From positions 204,026,690-204,090,689 of the forward strand of contig CP136069.1 in the NCBI GenBank assembly GCA_032622095.1: 64,000 nt of DNA, read 5' to 3'. Below the pieces are notes generated by a model. The model saw only the letters and a list, made by a program, of their open reading frames with translations. It was not told the DNA's origin and made no database searches. The stretch comes from Siphonodentalium dalli. Taxonomy: Eukaryota; Mollusca; Scaphopoda; Gadilida; Siphonodentaliidae. Of the stretch, positions 24,760-37,500 are shown one piece after another; position 1 is the first letter of the stretch; each line of letters opens with the position of its first letter. A program made the translations under genes and the position numbers.

Positions 24760-25015
24760 GCACCAACGCAGCTCCCTTCATGAAAGAGTTAAGATCACCA
24801 AAGTAACATACACCACACGCCAGGGTATGGTAACCAGTTTGGGCTTCTATTTCCTCCGCCACTATTAGATAGTGGTCTCGCCAAATGACCAACGCGCTCA
24901 GTGAAGCAAACTAAAATATTGGAGAGAAACATATCCCCGTTATTGGTATATAAATTATTGGTAAACAAGGTTGTTTTTTCTCCCTAAATAATTCATATAC
25001 CGGCATTCCTTATCG

Positions 25016-25279
25016 TTAGATTCTTTCATGACGGGAGTTGCGCTGGTGCAGCATTAAAGATCTTGTTCCACTGCATTCTCTTATATATGCGAGTCTCCCA
25101 CAGGAAGCGTCGCATATATAAGAGAATGCACTGGCATACAAGGTCAAGGTAAATATTGTTAGGCCAATGTATTCTCTTACATATGCGAGGCTCCCAATGG
25201 GAGACTGGCATATATAAGAGAATGCATTGGCACAGGGTTTTCGCAAAATTTCAGGAAGCTCCAGTCATGGAAGGGTTAA
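25016..25279. mobile_element. TTAA-type element, CATGACTGGAGC family
   Basis: Left TTTCATGACGGGAGTTGCGC, right CCAGTCATGGAAGGGTTAA, two hairpins (25071-25132 and 25163-25231) separated by ACAAGGTCAAGGTAAATATTG. This is the unexpanded counterpart of 22036-24792. 24793-25015 and 25280-25785 show nothing supportable. Confidence 0.82.
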
Positions 25280-25785
25280 AGTCCGATTCCGGATTTCAAG
25301 GGGTAGGGGGTGGTAACCTCATATAAATACAATTCACATAATACAAGAGATACAACTCTTTATATATATAAAACATCTAGGCTTCTACCCTTAGACCAGC
25401 CTTTAGATACCACATCAAACAGAGAATTAACTTGTACCCATTCACTGAATACACGCCAGATCTATTCTTGTTGACGTAGTTGCCAAGAAAGATGACGTCA
25501 ATGATCTGCTTCAGGTGATGCCCCGATCATTACTGGTTCTTAAATCTAAATCTGACTTAAATCACAATAAAGGTAGCTATTGTATCAATGAAGGTGACAG
25601 TCATGGATTGAACTTATCTGACACAACGGCATAGAAAAAATACTGAACACAACTTGCATCATAATCTCAAATCTTTTATTGAACTCATTGTGGATGGCGC
25701 ATAGTTACATTTTGCTCTAACTACGCTCTCGCGAAATATATCCATGCAGCATCCGCAACTCATTTGATAAATGATTATCAATTAA

Positions 25786-26253
25786 AGGCCCACTTAATTG
25801 TTGAATCCCAGATCACATTAAATAAAATATATGCCTTATATACCATTTGAAAGAGGAAGCTCCAAAACATTGTATTATCAACTTATTCTATGTAATAAAC
25901 TGTAAACATGTTTGGTGAGTGTTTTTGTCATCTAGATTGTAGTAAAAAGTGCATTATTTTCAATGGAGGGGAATAACTCTATATCTTAAAGATAAGAGTT
26001 ATTCCCCTTCCATTGAAAATTCATCTTTAGTTTGAATTATGTTGCATTCTGCGAGCCAAAATGGGGGAAATCTTTCTGATTTTAGCTTTTTTTTATTTAT
26101 CTATGGGCATCTTCTGAGACACAGATGTTTCAAATGATAATGAATTATAGTATAAATATTAATCATATTTTAAGGCAGAGATTGTTATTTAAACCGTATC
26201 AAGTCACTATAAAAATAATAATCGGTGACTCAAACATTAAGTGGGCCTTTAAG
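25786..26253. mobile_element. Element with AAAGGCCCACTTAAT ends
   Basis: Left AAAGGCCCACTTAATTGTTG, right AAACATTAAGTGGGCCTTTA. Internal inverted copies of GGGGAATAACTCT flank 25983. Relative of 20650. Confidence 0.78.
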
Positions 26254-26943
26254 ATGCGCATTGTGTTTTGTCTATATAATACAGAAGTTTATATTGACAA
26301 TCTTCTAACTTCGATGTCAGGCATAACAAACTATAAATTCTCTCTCCGAGGCGAGAAAATATTATCCAGTAGTCAGACAGCTATGTTCTATTTCTAAAGA
26401 TTGTCCGTGCAACATAACATCAATTTTTATTAGTTATCAATGAGACACGAAATGTGCCACACTAAAGTCAACATTAAATATGGCCATACTCGTGCATTAC
26501 AATTCACACTTCAGCCGTATTTATCAACATTCAACAGACACTGGTTGTTCTACTATTAGACATGATCTCCCGCCACAGTATAGTATGGTATAGTCTGTTA
26601 TTATATACAATGTAGTTTAATTCAGAGGGTCATAGTCATACTGTCTTTTGATTGGATGAAGCTGGATCACGTGTCAGAGCGTAGTTTTGCCCATTACCCA
26701 GCTGCTGATTACACAATGCCTAAATGCACAAAGCCAAAATCTGGTGAAATGCCAAAATTTTGCAAACTATCGCCTATAGTCTTCAAACTATATATCCGCC
26801 TGCTGATAACACAGCTGGCACGAGACAAGAATTGTGTCATCTGTAATAAATCATATATTGACTGCCTTGAGATGGAATAGCGAGATCTTCCACCCCAAAG
26901 CAGGCAATATGCATTTTATTATATATGACACAATTCTCGTCTT
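26254..26943. other. No gene recognised
   Basis: A 75-codon plus-strand frame at 26656-26880 (MPKCTKPKSGEMPKFC) is the best in the area but resembles nothing I know. CACAATTCTTGTCTCGTG and its inverse at 26817 and 26928 bound a short inverted repeat. Confidence 0.45.
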
Positions 26944-27892
26944 GATTAGGGCTTCATGTTTTTTTGGTATTTAGTCATACCGCGGTTTTATTTTTATTAC
27001 CGTGTAGTCGGTATTGGTTTATTTGAATAGTCGGTATATCGCGGCACACTATGTTTTCTTCTTTTAGTCGGTTTTACCACAGCAAGCGTAAAAAAATCAT
27101 ATATTCTGTGGCAATAACGCGTGCTTGTAAGTAATAAACGATAACAAGAATCGGCAAGACGAAACGAGAAACAGCGATACGTGAAGATAACCAGCCAGGC
27201 AAGACGCCCCGAGCATAAATGCAGAAAGTGCGAAAAACAATTATAACAAAGGCAGTGTCAACGCGCTGTATGCTGATGGATGTGTGTTTATAGTCGTCTC
27301 AAATGCAGCTCAAATTAGTGTACACAAAACATGATCGCCATCCATACAATTATGAAATGCAAACTATTCAACGCTGTCCGAATTCGCGCAAACATATCTC
27401 TGTATAAATATGTGCCAGAATCCGCGGATCGCTTATTCAGCAAGCTGGGATAAATTATTTAACGGAATCGTTCTGGTCTGAAGCCAGAAAATGTTGATAT
27501 GTAGTCGTTTCTCGCGGAAAATATGTAGACTCATTGGACAATAGTGGTGTACTTTGTTCGGATAACCATGTCAGTTCAATGTTGTTATTTTCAAGCGTTG
27601 AATATGTTTTGCTATTAAATAAAAATCGTGAATTAAATGCTTGTTATTTTACGCGTAAGCAACGTCATTAGGACCCCACACAATTCTGAGCTCACAAGCG
27701 ACATACATTGTGTTGTCCTATTTCCGTGTGACACTGCATTCACACGTGAACATTGGATTGCGTACTGCATGTTCCAATGGATCTTGACTAGTAAAATGCT
27801 TGTACATTATTCTTGATGGTATTTAGTAATACCGTGGTATTTCATTTAATATCGTAGTCGGTATTGTGAAGGTGGATACCGTGAAGCCCTAA
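26944..27892. mobile_element. hAT-like element, TAGGGCTTCA ends
   Basis: Left TAGGGCTTCATG with GGTATTTAGTCATACCGCGG; right TACCGTGAAGCCCTA with GGTATTTAGTAATACCGTGG. Possible degraded 8-bp duplication TCTTGATT / CCTCGATT. No transposase recognised. Confidence 0.65.
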
Positions 27893-28147
27893 CCTCGATT
27901 GGTGTATACTATTGCCTGTAAAATTGATGTTATTTTGCATGAACTCACTTCAATTGCCATAAGTCCCTTCAAACCTTGGTGCTTGAAAATAATATGTTGA
28001 TTTCAAATGTGACAGATTCTTAGAAATGAGTATATATTTTCAGTTCAAATATGGCAGATACAACAATAATATATATGAATTAAACCTTTCTATACTAAAG
28101 CATCATTGATGAGTAGTTATCCCATAGGAAATGTTCGCATAATAAGT

Positions 28148-28345
28148 TTAACCCTTTCTATACTAAAGCATCACTGATGATCGAGTAGTTATCCCATAGG
28201 AAATGTTCAGATAATTTCAACAGACTTTTATTTATCTGTCGTCTGCTTTTTCCACCTTAACATCCCTCCAAATTAATATAATAGACCATTCCGATGTACA
28301 CTTTTTAACTGACTTGGAGAATCCATTTAGTATAGAACGGGTTAA
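28148..28345. mobile_element. TTAA-type element, CTATACTAAA ends
   Basis: TTAA at both ends; left CCCTTTCTATACTAAAGCAT, right CATTTAGTATAGAACGGG. The left 65 bp are duplicated just upstream (28084-28147); a fragment is at 38622-38690. Confidence 0.8.
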
Positions 28346-28354
28346 GAATCAAAA

Positions 28355-28486
28355 ATGAAGCTAATATATTATCTCAAATACATCAAACAGTATAGCTGCT
28401 GGGGGTCCGTGTCGTAACGAAGCTAATATATTATCTCAAATACATCAAACAGTATAGCTGCTGGGGTCGTTGTCGTAACATTTTAT
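28355..28486. repeat. 68-bp tandem duplication
   Basis: Two copies of GAAGCTAATATATTATCTCA through TATAGCTGCTGGGG and GTCGTAAC. Confidence 0.8.
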
Positions 28487-28627
28487 ACATAAAAGCACAT
28501 CTGTCTCGCATGTCATGTGACAGGGGTAATTGTCGCAGTGTTTCTACATAAATACTTTTATAATTTTTTTAAGTTCAGTTTCCTTCACTCATCGATTAAA
28601 CGACCATGGAGTTCTTTAGGTCTATGT

Positions 28628-29019
28628 TTAACCCTTTACCCAACAGAACGACCCTGTGCCAATGCATTCTCTTATATATGCGAGTCGACCATAGGTCGCC
28701 TCGCATATATAAGAGAATGCATTGGCTTAACACATTAAATATTATAAAATTGATGTAAGAAAAAATGGTAAAAAGTGTTAAAAAAAGATTTTTTATAGGC
28801 CAATGCATTCTCTTATATATGCGAGGCGACCTATGGTCGACTCGCATATATAAGAGAATGCATTGGCACAGGGCTAATTGTAACTATCACAATGTGGTCA
28901 AGGAGCCGGTTCCAATGATATCCATATTTGTATGGTTCTATTGAGACAGACCGAAGATATTTTAGGCTGTTGAAGCTTTATTAAGCCGGTTCTGGCCGGT
29001 TTGTTGGGTAAAGGGTTAA
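28628..29019. mobile_element. TTAA-type element, CCCTTTACCCAACA ends
   Basis: TTAA at 28628 and 29016. Two shared hairpins (28656-28726 and 28798-28867) and a long right arm with ACAGACCGAAGATATTTTAG. Near-identical organisation to 15550-15940. 29020-29467 shows nothing supportable. Confidence 0.88.
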
Positions 29020-29467
29020 TACTAAGATTGATATGTGACCAATGATTACAATTTTATCGCAGTTTTGTCCTTGTGATAAAAGAAATTTATGCCGATATCA
29101 GAAGAAAATACTTCCAAATTGAAGCAGATGACAATTATTTCGGGCAACATTTGAATCTCATGCCGACTGAGATTGTTGTGCATTTCTGTATAAAATGTTA
29201 TGACCCCATCAGTATCAGTATATAAGCAAGCACAGACTCCGATACATGAGACGAGAACTGTGACATATATAATGGCAATGTGGATGATAAATGAACACTA
29301 AAGTGGCACACAGAGTATGAGACAAAATCCTCATTATCGACTGAATGTATTTCTAAGGCCAAAGAAAATTAAATCTCTAGTTCGGGCCAGAAAAAATTAG
29401 GGTCGGTAGTAAGGCTTAAAAATTTATGTTATTAATTTCGCCATTTTCTGATCAGGCCCTATAATAT

Positions 29468-29815
29468 ATGCCACACATTTGCAGAATGAGGTCCCCAGAG
29501 GGGGAATTTAATGATGCTACCCCACAAAGCAGGCTATCATAACTAAATTCACCCTCTGTGGTCCTCATTCTGCATAGGCGTCATCTTCTCTGGAATTTAT
29601 CTTTATTATAAAATTAATAACAAAACTTTTGTTTAGTTTCTCTATATCCCCAAATTGGGAGACAACACAATGCATATTTGAGGTGCCCAATGGGTGCACA
29701 TCACCATCTGGGAACTTAGTCCAGATCTCCCATATCAGATGAGGCCATGCAGAATGACATCTCCAAAGTATGAATTTGGTGATGCTAGCCCACTGTGCAG
29801 GCATTATGTAGGCAA
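29468..29815. mobile_element. H-family foldback element, truncated ends
   Basis: Two hairpins around AATGAGGTCCCCAGAGGG flank AGATGAGGCCATGCAGAATG. Outer CAAGCCTTG ends missing. Confidence 0.7.
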
Positions 29816-29873
29816 TAGAGGTAGTGAGCAGTGTGTATATAGCTATAACAGCTAGATATAATTATTAGAGCTA

Positions 29874-30086
29874 CAGTAATGCTCTAAGTAATCAACTCCT
29901 TAACCACTGCAGAATTATGGATAATTTTTCAGGATTTAGTCGGAAATATGGCTTGTTGCCATTCATTGGAAAGCTCTCCCTGAGAGCTTTCCGATGAATG
30001 GCAACAAGCCATATTTCCAACTAAATCCTGAAAAATTACCCATAATTCTGCTGTGGTTAAGGGGTCGATTACTTAGGGCATTACTG
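29874..30086. mobile_element. TA-flanked foldback MITE, copy c
   Basis: Near-perfect palindrome, apex GAAAGCTCTCCCTGAGAGCT, ends CAGTAATGC and GCATTACTG with TA on each side. Confidence 0.9.
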
Positions 30087-30575
30087 TAAGTGGCATTTAC
30101 CAGAGCTGTTCAGCCAAATACATTAATTGCAGAGTGACAGTTATATCTACCGAGAACAGTTTATATTTGGATCATATTGTTATACAACAAACTTTACAAC
30201 ATGCTAACGAAATCAAATGTCTAATCCTTCAAAAAAAGATATAATCTAAAAAAAAATGGATTTCTATTAAATATTCAACATTTTTTTTCAAAAATAAAAA
30301 ATAATAAAATATTTACTATTTTATAATAATACTTATTGATATGCAATATACAGGAATAGCAATTAGCAGCAATACAATTTAAATAAACAACCAGTTGCAC
30401 AGATACAACATTTGTATATGGAACACAGAAATACAACCTTTTCACTCATATATTTATGTATTTTCACATTAAAATAAATCTTATTTCAGCATAAATTTTG
30501 ACAGAAAAGAACAATTTTCTTTAGAAATTGAGCATTTTTTCATTAATTTGTCCGTGTCTGCCCATTAAAACATTA

Positions 30576-30873
30576 TGCTGAATTAAAGGGCTACTGCACA
30601 CTAAATCCAGCCATTTATGGTGCCATCTCCTATTATAGTCAACAGAATATATGCAACAAATGAATGAAATTGAGCCATAGATTAGTGCAAAATACATGTG
30701 CTCTATGAACGATGCAAACCACACGGTAATTATGACTCGAGTTATATACCCATTTTCATTATAATTACCCTGTTGTTTAATGCAAATTATTTCATTTGTT
30801 GCATATATTATGTTGAATATAAAAGGAGATGGTTCCATAAATGGCCAATTTAGTGTACAATCCCCCTTTAATG
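30576..30873. mobile_element. TTAA-type element, TTAAAGGG ends
   Basis: Left TTAAAGGGCTACTGCACACT then AAATCCAGCCATTTATGG; right CCATAAATGGCCAATTTAGT then GTACAATCCCCCTTTAA. A minus-strand frame of 123 codons inside is not recognisable. 30087-30575 and 30874-31024 are AT-rich with no feature. Confidence 0.78.
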
Positions 30874-31024
30874 ATTCAAGGGAAATTCTCACAGTATTTT
30901 AAATGTAATGTATTGATAAAGAGGTTCAGCATTATTAAAGTACATGTGAGTTTTAAGAATCAATTCCCTGTACAATCTCATACTGATCATCCTGAACTTA
31001 ATTAGCTGGGGATTATATATAATT

Positions 31025-31612
31025 AGGCCAAAAAAACAGATATTTGACTCTCAGGCAATTTTTTTTTTAAATCAATGCAGACGCGAGGGTTTATTTTTAT
31101 TTTGTTTCTACCCGTAGACTGGCATAATAAGCATGGGTTATTATACCTTCTCAGATCTAGAAAATGTAGGGAGAGCTTTGAAAAAAAAAACATGGCAAAT
31201 ATACACCGATTGTCAAACTGAGTTTTTATTGCATTCCGGTTTGTGTTCCCAAATTAGTTTTTATGCCTTTTCGATTCATCTTTCAATATCCAACTTCCTG
31301 CTGACTGCAGATCGAAATATTAAAAACATTTTACCAATAAACTAGGGGGTTTGGACAGCTTCTAGTGACAATATACATGATAGTTAACATTGTCAATGGT
31401 CTTTTGTTGAATACCCACACATACATCAGCACGTTGTATTTAGATCCTATTCGCTATTTGAAACATAACTATTTTCCATGGTACAATTTCCGATTTTCGT
31501 GTTACACGGTTTACAACTATGCTGAGATCCAAATCGTAACAAAATGGTCCAAAGCGGGCCATTTTTTCGACGCGGCTATGCCTGAGAATCAAAACCCTTT
31601 TTTTTTGCCTTA
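31025..31612. mobile_element. Second copy of the AGGCCAAAA element
   Basis: Left GGCCAAAAAAACAG.. TTTGACTCTCAGGCAATTTT, right ATGCCTGAGAATCAAAACCC. Shares GCATGGGTTATTATACCTTC with 13969-14941. Confidence 0.7.
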
Positions 31613-31846
31613 CATATATCAAAATACCAATAACATGATTTTGGAAGGTATTATGGTTTATTAACAGCTGCGTCTCAGGCCGCTAATAGGCCCTCAGACT
31701 GTTAATCAATCCTGGAGGGCTGTTAATAAACCATGACCCCCAATAAAATCTAATTATTACCATTATTGCCACTGATCTGTCAGTATATATGTAATCGCTG
31801 ACTTAGACGGAAGCGGGCATCAGGCGTTAGCAAAAACAAAGGTTCA

Positions 31847-32270
31847 TTAAAGCCCACCACTCGCTTCCGGTCAACTTCGCCTCAAAATTATGGAATTTTA
31901 TTGCAGGGTAAATCAGTTAATCTACAGTTAATCTACTAGAGAACGCCCTCTCAAGTGGTAATTATATAAAATAGTCCATTAAGGTAATACATCAATTCAT
32001 TTGAGAATTTCTTATGACAATTAAGCTCCGGTTACTTAACCCTTCCATGACTGGAGCTTCCGAAAATTTTACAAAAACCCTGTGTCCATAGGGAGCCTCG
32101 CAAATATAAGAGAATACATTGGCCTAACAACATTTACCTTCACCTTGCAAGCCAGTGCATCCTCTTATATATGTGAGCATCCCTATGGGACTCACATATA
32201 TATAAGAATGAGCTGGCACAGGGTCTTTAAAGCTGCACCAGCACAGCTCCCATCAGTTTAGATAGTTTAC
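31847..32270. mobile_element. TTAA segment plus decayed CATGACTGGAGC element
   Basis: 31847-32039 repeats 21859-22039. From TTAA 32036 the CCCTTCCATGACTGGAGC element begins, with decayed hairpins and right end GCACCAGCACAGCTCCCATC, final TTAA lost. Confidence 0.7.
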
Positions 32271-32461
32271 ATAGATTTCACTACAGTTACTGAACATAAA
32301 GTCCCAAAAACAAAATCAGGTTTCAATCGAATTACTAAATCTAGGTCTCCATTTTGTTTTCTAAACATCCTGTGATGGAAATCAGTGTTTTCATGATGGT
32401 CTGTTCTAAAAAATAGAAAGAAAAAATGTCCCAATTGATTATCTTCGACTCATATTTATTA

Positions 32462-32852
32462 TTTTATACCCCGTGCCAATGCATTCTCTTATATATGCGA
32501 GTCGACCATAGGTCGCCTCACATATATAAGAGAATGCATTGGCCTAACAATTTTTTATCATTTTTTTAAAATAAATGTTTCTTACAATTTTTAGGCCATA
32601 AAATAAAAAACATCCATTACCCTGCAGGGAGCCCCACAGGCCCACACATATATAGAAGCATATAGAAGAGTGTCGTCTGCTGATGTTTGTCTGGGGCTCT
32701 ATATGGGTGAAATTATAAAATTGTTAAAGAATACAAGAAAAAATTATTAAAATTGTAAAAAATTGTTAGGCCAATGCATTCTCTTATATATGCGAGGCGA
32801 CCTATGGTCGACTCACATATATAAGAGAATGCATTGGCACAGGGTAAAAAAA
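32462..32852. mobile_element. Two shared hairpins around a GAGCCCCA module
   Basis: Hairpins at 32471-32542 and 32770-32838 in opposite order. Between them an inverted module (GGGAGCCCCACAGGCCCACA and GTCTGGGGCTCTATATGGGT). Same plan as 38806-39271 but without its outer ends. 32271-32461 nothing supportable. Confidence 0.78.
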
Positions 32853-32885
32853 TAAAATGTGTTTAGGAACAGATAGATCTTTATG

Positions 32886-32970
32886 GATTGCTTCGCATAA
32901 GGCCACTGAATGCTTCCCATAAGGCCACTGAATGCTTCCCATAAGGCCACTGAATGCTTCCCATAAGGCC
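32886..32970. repeat. 22-bp tandem repeat
   Basis: ATAAGGCCACTGAATGCTTCCC repeated three times plus a partial unit (unit is 22 nt; first 20 are ATAAGGCCACTGAATGCTTC). Confidence 0.85.
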
Positions 32971-32994
32971 AGTTTTAAGCCCTGATGCCCTAAA

Positions 32995-34376
32995 TTCTAG
33001 CTCTTAAAACATTGAGAGTAAATCCATGGTGAACACTAGCTCTTATAACATTATGTGAACAGAGGATGTTAGAGTAAATCCTTTGCTGTCGGTCGATACT
33101 CGGATTTCTGTTTGAGGCACCATAGTACCAGGTCTCTGATTGGTCGAGATAGAGTGTCTGGTATAGAGTTAATCCCTGATAAACACTAACTCTTATAACA
33201 TTGAGTGAACAGCGGGTGTAGTATTAAGTCCTTTGCTGTCGGTCGATACTCGGATTTCTGTTTGAGGCACCATAGTACCAGGTCTCTGATTGGTCGAGAT
33301 AGAGTGTCTGGTATAGAGTTAATCCCTGATAAACACTAACTCTTATAACATTGAGTGAACAGCGGGTGTAGTATTAAGTCCTTAGCTGTTGGTCGATACA
33401 CGGATTTCTGTTCGAGGCACCGCAGGAAAAGGTCTCTGATTGGTCGAGATAGAGTGTCTGGTATAGAGTTAATCCCTGATAAACACTAACTCTTATAACA
33501 TTGAGTGAACAGCGGGTGTAGTAGTAAGTCCTTTGCTGTTGGTCGATACTCGGATTTCTGTTTGAGGCACCGCAGGAAAAGGTCTCTGATTGGTCGAGAT
33601 AGAGTGTCTGGTATAGAGTTAATCCCTGATAAACACTAACTCTTATAACATTGAGTGAACAGCGGGTGTAGTATTAAGTCCTTTGCTGTCGGTCGATACT
33701 CGGATTTCTGTTTGAGGCACCATAGTACCAGGTCTCTGATTGGTCGAGATAGAGTGTCTGGTATAGAGTTAATCCCTGATAAACACTAACTCTTATAACA
33801 TTGAGTGAACAGCGGGTGTAGTATTAAGTCCTTTGCTGTCGGTCGATACTCGGATTTCTGTTTGAGGCACCATAGTACCAGGTCTCTGATTGGTCGAGAT
33901 AGAGTGTCTGGTATAGAGTTAATCCCTGATAAACACTAACTCTTATAACATTGAGTGAACAGCGGGTGTAGTATTAAGTCCTTAGCTGTTGGTCGATACA
34001 CGGATTTCTGTTCGAGGCACCGCAGGAAAAGGTCTCTGATTGGTCGAGATAGAGTGTCTGGTATAGAGTTAATCCCTGATAAACACTAACTCTTATAACA
34101 TTGAGTGAACAGCGGGTGTAGTAGTAAGTCCTTAGCTGTTGGTCGATACTCGGATTTCTGTTCGAGGCACCATAGTAACTGGTCCCTAATTAGTCGAGAT
34201 AGACTCTCTGGTAAAAAGTTAAACGCTAGCTCTTATAATATTGAGTGAACAGCGGGTATAACAGAAAATCCTTTGCTGTCGGTCGATACTTGGATTTCTG
34301 TTTGAGGCACCCTAGTAACAGGTCTCTGATTGGTCGACATAGAGTGTCTGGTATAAAGTTAATCCCTGATATAACG
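32995..34376 (-). repeat. 150-bp tandem array derived from the MAP3K1 last exon
   Basis: Nine copies (marker GGTCGATA at 33091, 33241, 33391, 33541, 33691, 33841, 33991, 34141 and 34281) sit just 3' of the true exon, where the marker is near 34432. Read on the minus strand, a typical copy still encodes IPDTLSRPIRDLVLWCLKQK, then [22 protein letters not shown] and a stop, so the exon frame is preserved. The exon's 5' part and acceptor are not copied. Units repeat as a four-unit, 600-bp higher-order block (33091-33690 resembles 33691-34290). Confidence 0.92.
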
Positions 34377-34532
34377 CTAACTCTTATAACATTGTGTGAA
34401 CAGCGGGTGTAACAGTAAGTCCTTAGCTGTTGGTCGATACTCGGATTTCTGTTCGAGGCACCGTAGTAGCAGGTCCCTGATTGGTTGAGACAGACTCTCT
34501 GGTATAGGAGGAGGCTCCAGTGAGGTAGCAAT
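34377..34532 (-). CDS. MAP3K1: MAP3K1 terminal coding exon
   Basis: A 156-nt exon including the TAG stop. Acceptor AACTTTCAG; begins [20 protein letters not shown] and continues [20 protein letters not shown] to FTQCYKS. It carries the kinase subdomain XI arginine (YRPTAKDLL). Sequence downstream of the stop is an array of nine diverged copies of this exon. The first minus-strand AATAAA I see after the stop is near 32453-32460, so the copies may lie inside the 3' UTR (inference). Confidence 0.94.
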   Translation of the reverse strand: MATSLEPPPIPESLSQPIRDLLLRCLEQKSEYRPTAKDLLLHPLFTQCYKS

Positions 34533-37500
34533 CTGAAAGTTAAATATAAAGTTACATATATTTATTAACACTGTGAGGCACCTCCCTCATCACATAAAGA
34601 GCTTCATAAAAATTGCCATTTGTAAATTTATCCAAAATTTTCTCAAAGCTAAAAACTAAATCATCATTATCCACAATTAGATAAAAGAGACACATCCTGC
34701 ACAGATCTATACCATTTCCATGGTCATAAAGGGTATCTAGGGGTTATATGTATTACTCTCACGCATGACATAACACACACATACCGTTATATGTATTACT
34801 CTCACGCATGATATAACACACACACATACCGTTATATGTATTACTCTCACGCATGATATAACACACACATACCGTTATATGTATTACTCGCACGTATGAT
34901 ATAACACACACACATACCGTTATATGTATTACTCTCACGCATGATATAACACACACATACCGTTATATGTATTACTCTCACGTATGATATAACACACACA
35001 CATACCGTTATATGTATTACTCTCACGTATGATATAACACACACACATACCGTTATATGTATTACTCTCACGTATGATATAACACACACACATACCGTTA
35101 TATGTATTACTCTCACGTATGATATAACACACACACATACCGTTATATGTATTACTCTCACGTATGATATAACACACACACATACCGTTATATGTATTAC
35201 TCTCACGTATGATATAACACACACACATACCGTTATATGTATTACTCTCACGCATGATATAACACACACATACCGTTATATGTATTACTCTCACGCATGA
35301 TATAACACACACACATACCGTTATATGTATTACTCTCACGTATAATATAACACACACACATACCGTTATATGTATTACTCTCACGCATGATATAACACAC
35401 ACACATACCGTTATATGTATTACTCTCACGTATGATATAACACACGCACATACCGTTATATGTATTACTCTCACGTATGATATAACACACACACATACCG
35501 TTATATGTATTACTCTCACGTATGATATAACACACACATACCGTTATATGTATTACTCGCACGTATGATATAACACACACGCATACCGTTATATGTATTA
35601 CTCTCACGCATGATATAACACACACATACCGTTATATGTATTACTCTCACGCATGATATAACACACACATACCGTTATATGTATTACTCTCACGCATGAT
35701 ATAACACACACATACCGTTATATGTATTACTATCACGTATGATATAACACACACATACCGTTATATGTATTACTATCACGTATGATATAACACACACATA
35801 CCGTTATATGTATTACTCTCACGTATGATATAACACACACATACCGTTATATGTATTACTCTCACGTATGATATAACACACACATACTGTTATATGTATT
35901 ACTCTCACGCATGATATAACACACACATACCGTTATATGTATTACTCTCACGCATGATATAACACACACATACCGTTATATGTATTACTCTCACGCATGA
36001 TATAACACACACATACCGTTATATGTATTACTATCACGTATGATATAACACACACATACCGTTATATGTATTACTCTCACGTATGATATAACACACACAT
36101 ACCGTTATATGTATTACTCTCACGCATGATATAACACACACACATACCGTTATATGTATTACTCTCACGTATGATATAACACACACACATACCGTTATAT
36201 GTATTACTCTCACGTATGATATAACACACACACATACCGTTATATGTATTACTCTCACGTATGATATAACACACACACATACCGTTATATGTATTACTCT
36301 CACGTATGATATAACACACACATACCGTTATATGTATTACTCTCACGCATGATATAACACACACACATACCGTTATATGTATTTCTCTCACGCATGATAT
36401 AACACACACACATACCGTTATATGTATTACTCTCACGCATGATATAACACACACATACCGTTATATGTATTACTCTCACGTATGATATAACACACACATA
36501 CCGTTATATGTATTACTCTCACGCATGATATAACACACACATACCATTATATGTATTACTCTCACTCATGATATAACACACACATACCGTTATATGTATT
36601 ACTATCACGTATGATATAACACACACATACCGTTATATGTATTACTCTCACGCATGATATAACACACACATACCGTTATATGTATTACTATCACGTATGA
36701 TATAACACACACACATACCATTATATGTATTACTCTCACGCATGATATAACACACACACATACCGTTATATGTATTACTCTCACGCATGATATAACACAC
36801 ACATACCGTTATATGTATTACTCTCACGTATGATATATAACACACATACCGTTATATGTATTACTCTCACGTATGATATATAACACACACATACCGCTAT
36901 ATGTATTACTATCACGTATGATATAACACACATACCGTTATATGTATTACTCTCACGTATGATATATAACACACACATACCGTTATATGTATTACTATCA
37001 CGTATGATATATAACACACACATACCGTTATATGTATTACTCTCACGTATGATATAACACACACACATACCGTTATATGTATTACTCTCACGCATGATAT
37101 AACACACACATACCGTTATATGTATTACTATCACGTATGATATATAACACACACATACCATTATATGTATTACTCTCACGTATGATATAACACACACACA
37201 TACCGTTATATGTATTACTCTCACGCATGATATAACACACACATACTGTTATATGTATTACTCTCACGCATGATATAACACACACATACCGTTATATGTA
37301 TTACTCTCACGTATGATATAACACACACATACCGTTATATGTATTACTCTCACGTATGATATAACACACACATACCGTTATATGTATTTCAATTAGAAAG
37401 TTAGGTATGTTCTCTTGATGATGAAATAGTTAAAATGCATTGGAGGAAAGTTGCAGGAAGACAGTATGAATTTATTCCTTATTATTATCCATATATGCAT

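Larger units (their letters stand above)
22036..24792. mobile_element. TTAA-type element (CATGACTGGAGC ends) hugely expanded
   Basis: Left TTAACCCTACCATGACTGGA, right TTCATGAAAGAGTTAA. Interior comprises the 95-bp hairpin array (22150-24056) and a nested hAT-like element (24083-24759). Relatives: 25016, 32036, 44079, 46261, 53941, 54272. Confidence 0.8.

Noticed and set aside
34743-37285. Many minus frames with VIHITVCVC or NTYNGMCV repeats
   Set aside because: Produced by the 43-44 bp intronic minisatellite; frame switches with each CA-run change.
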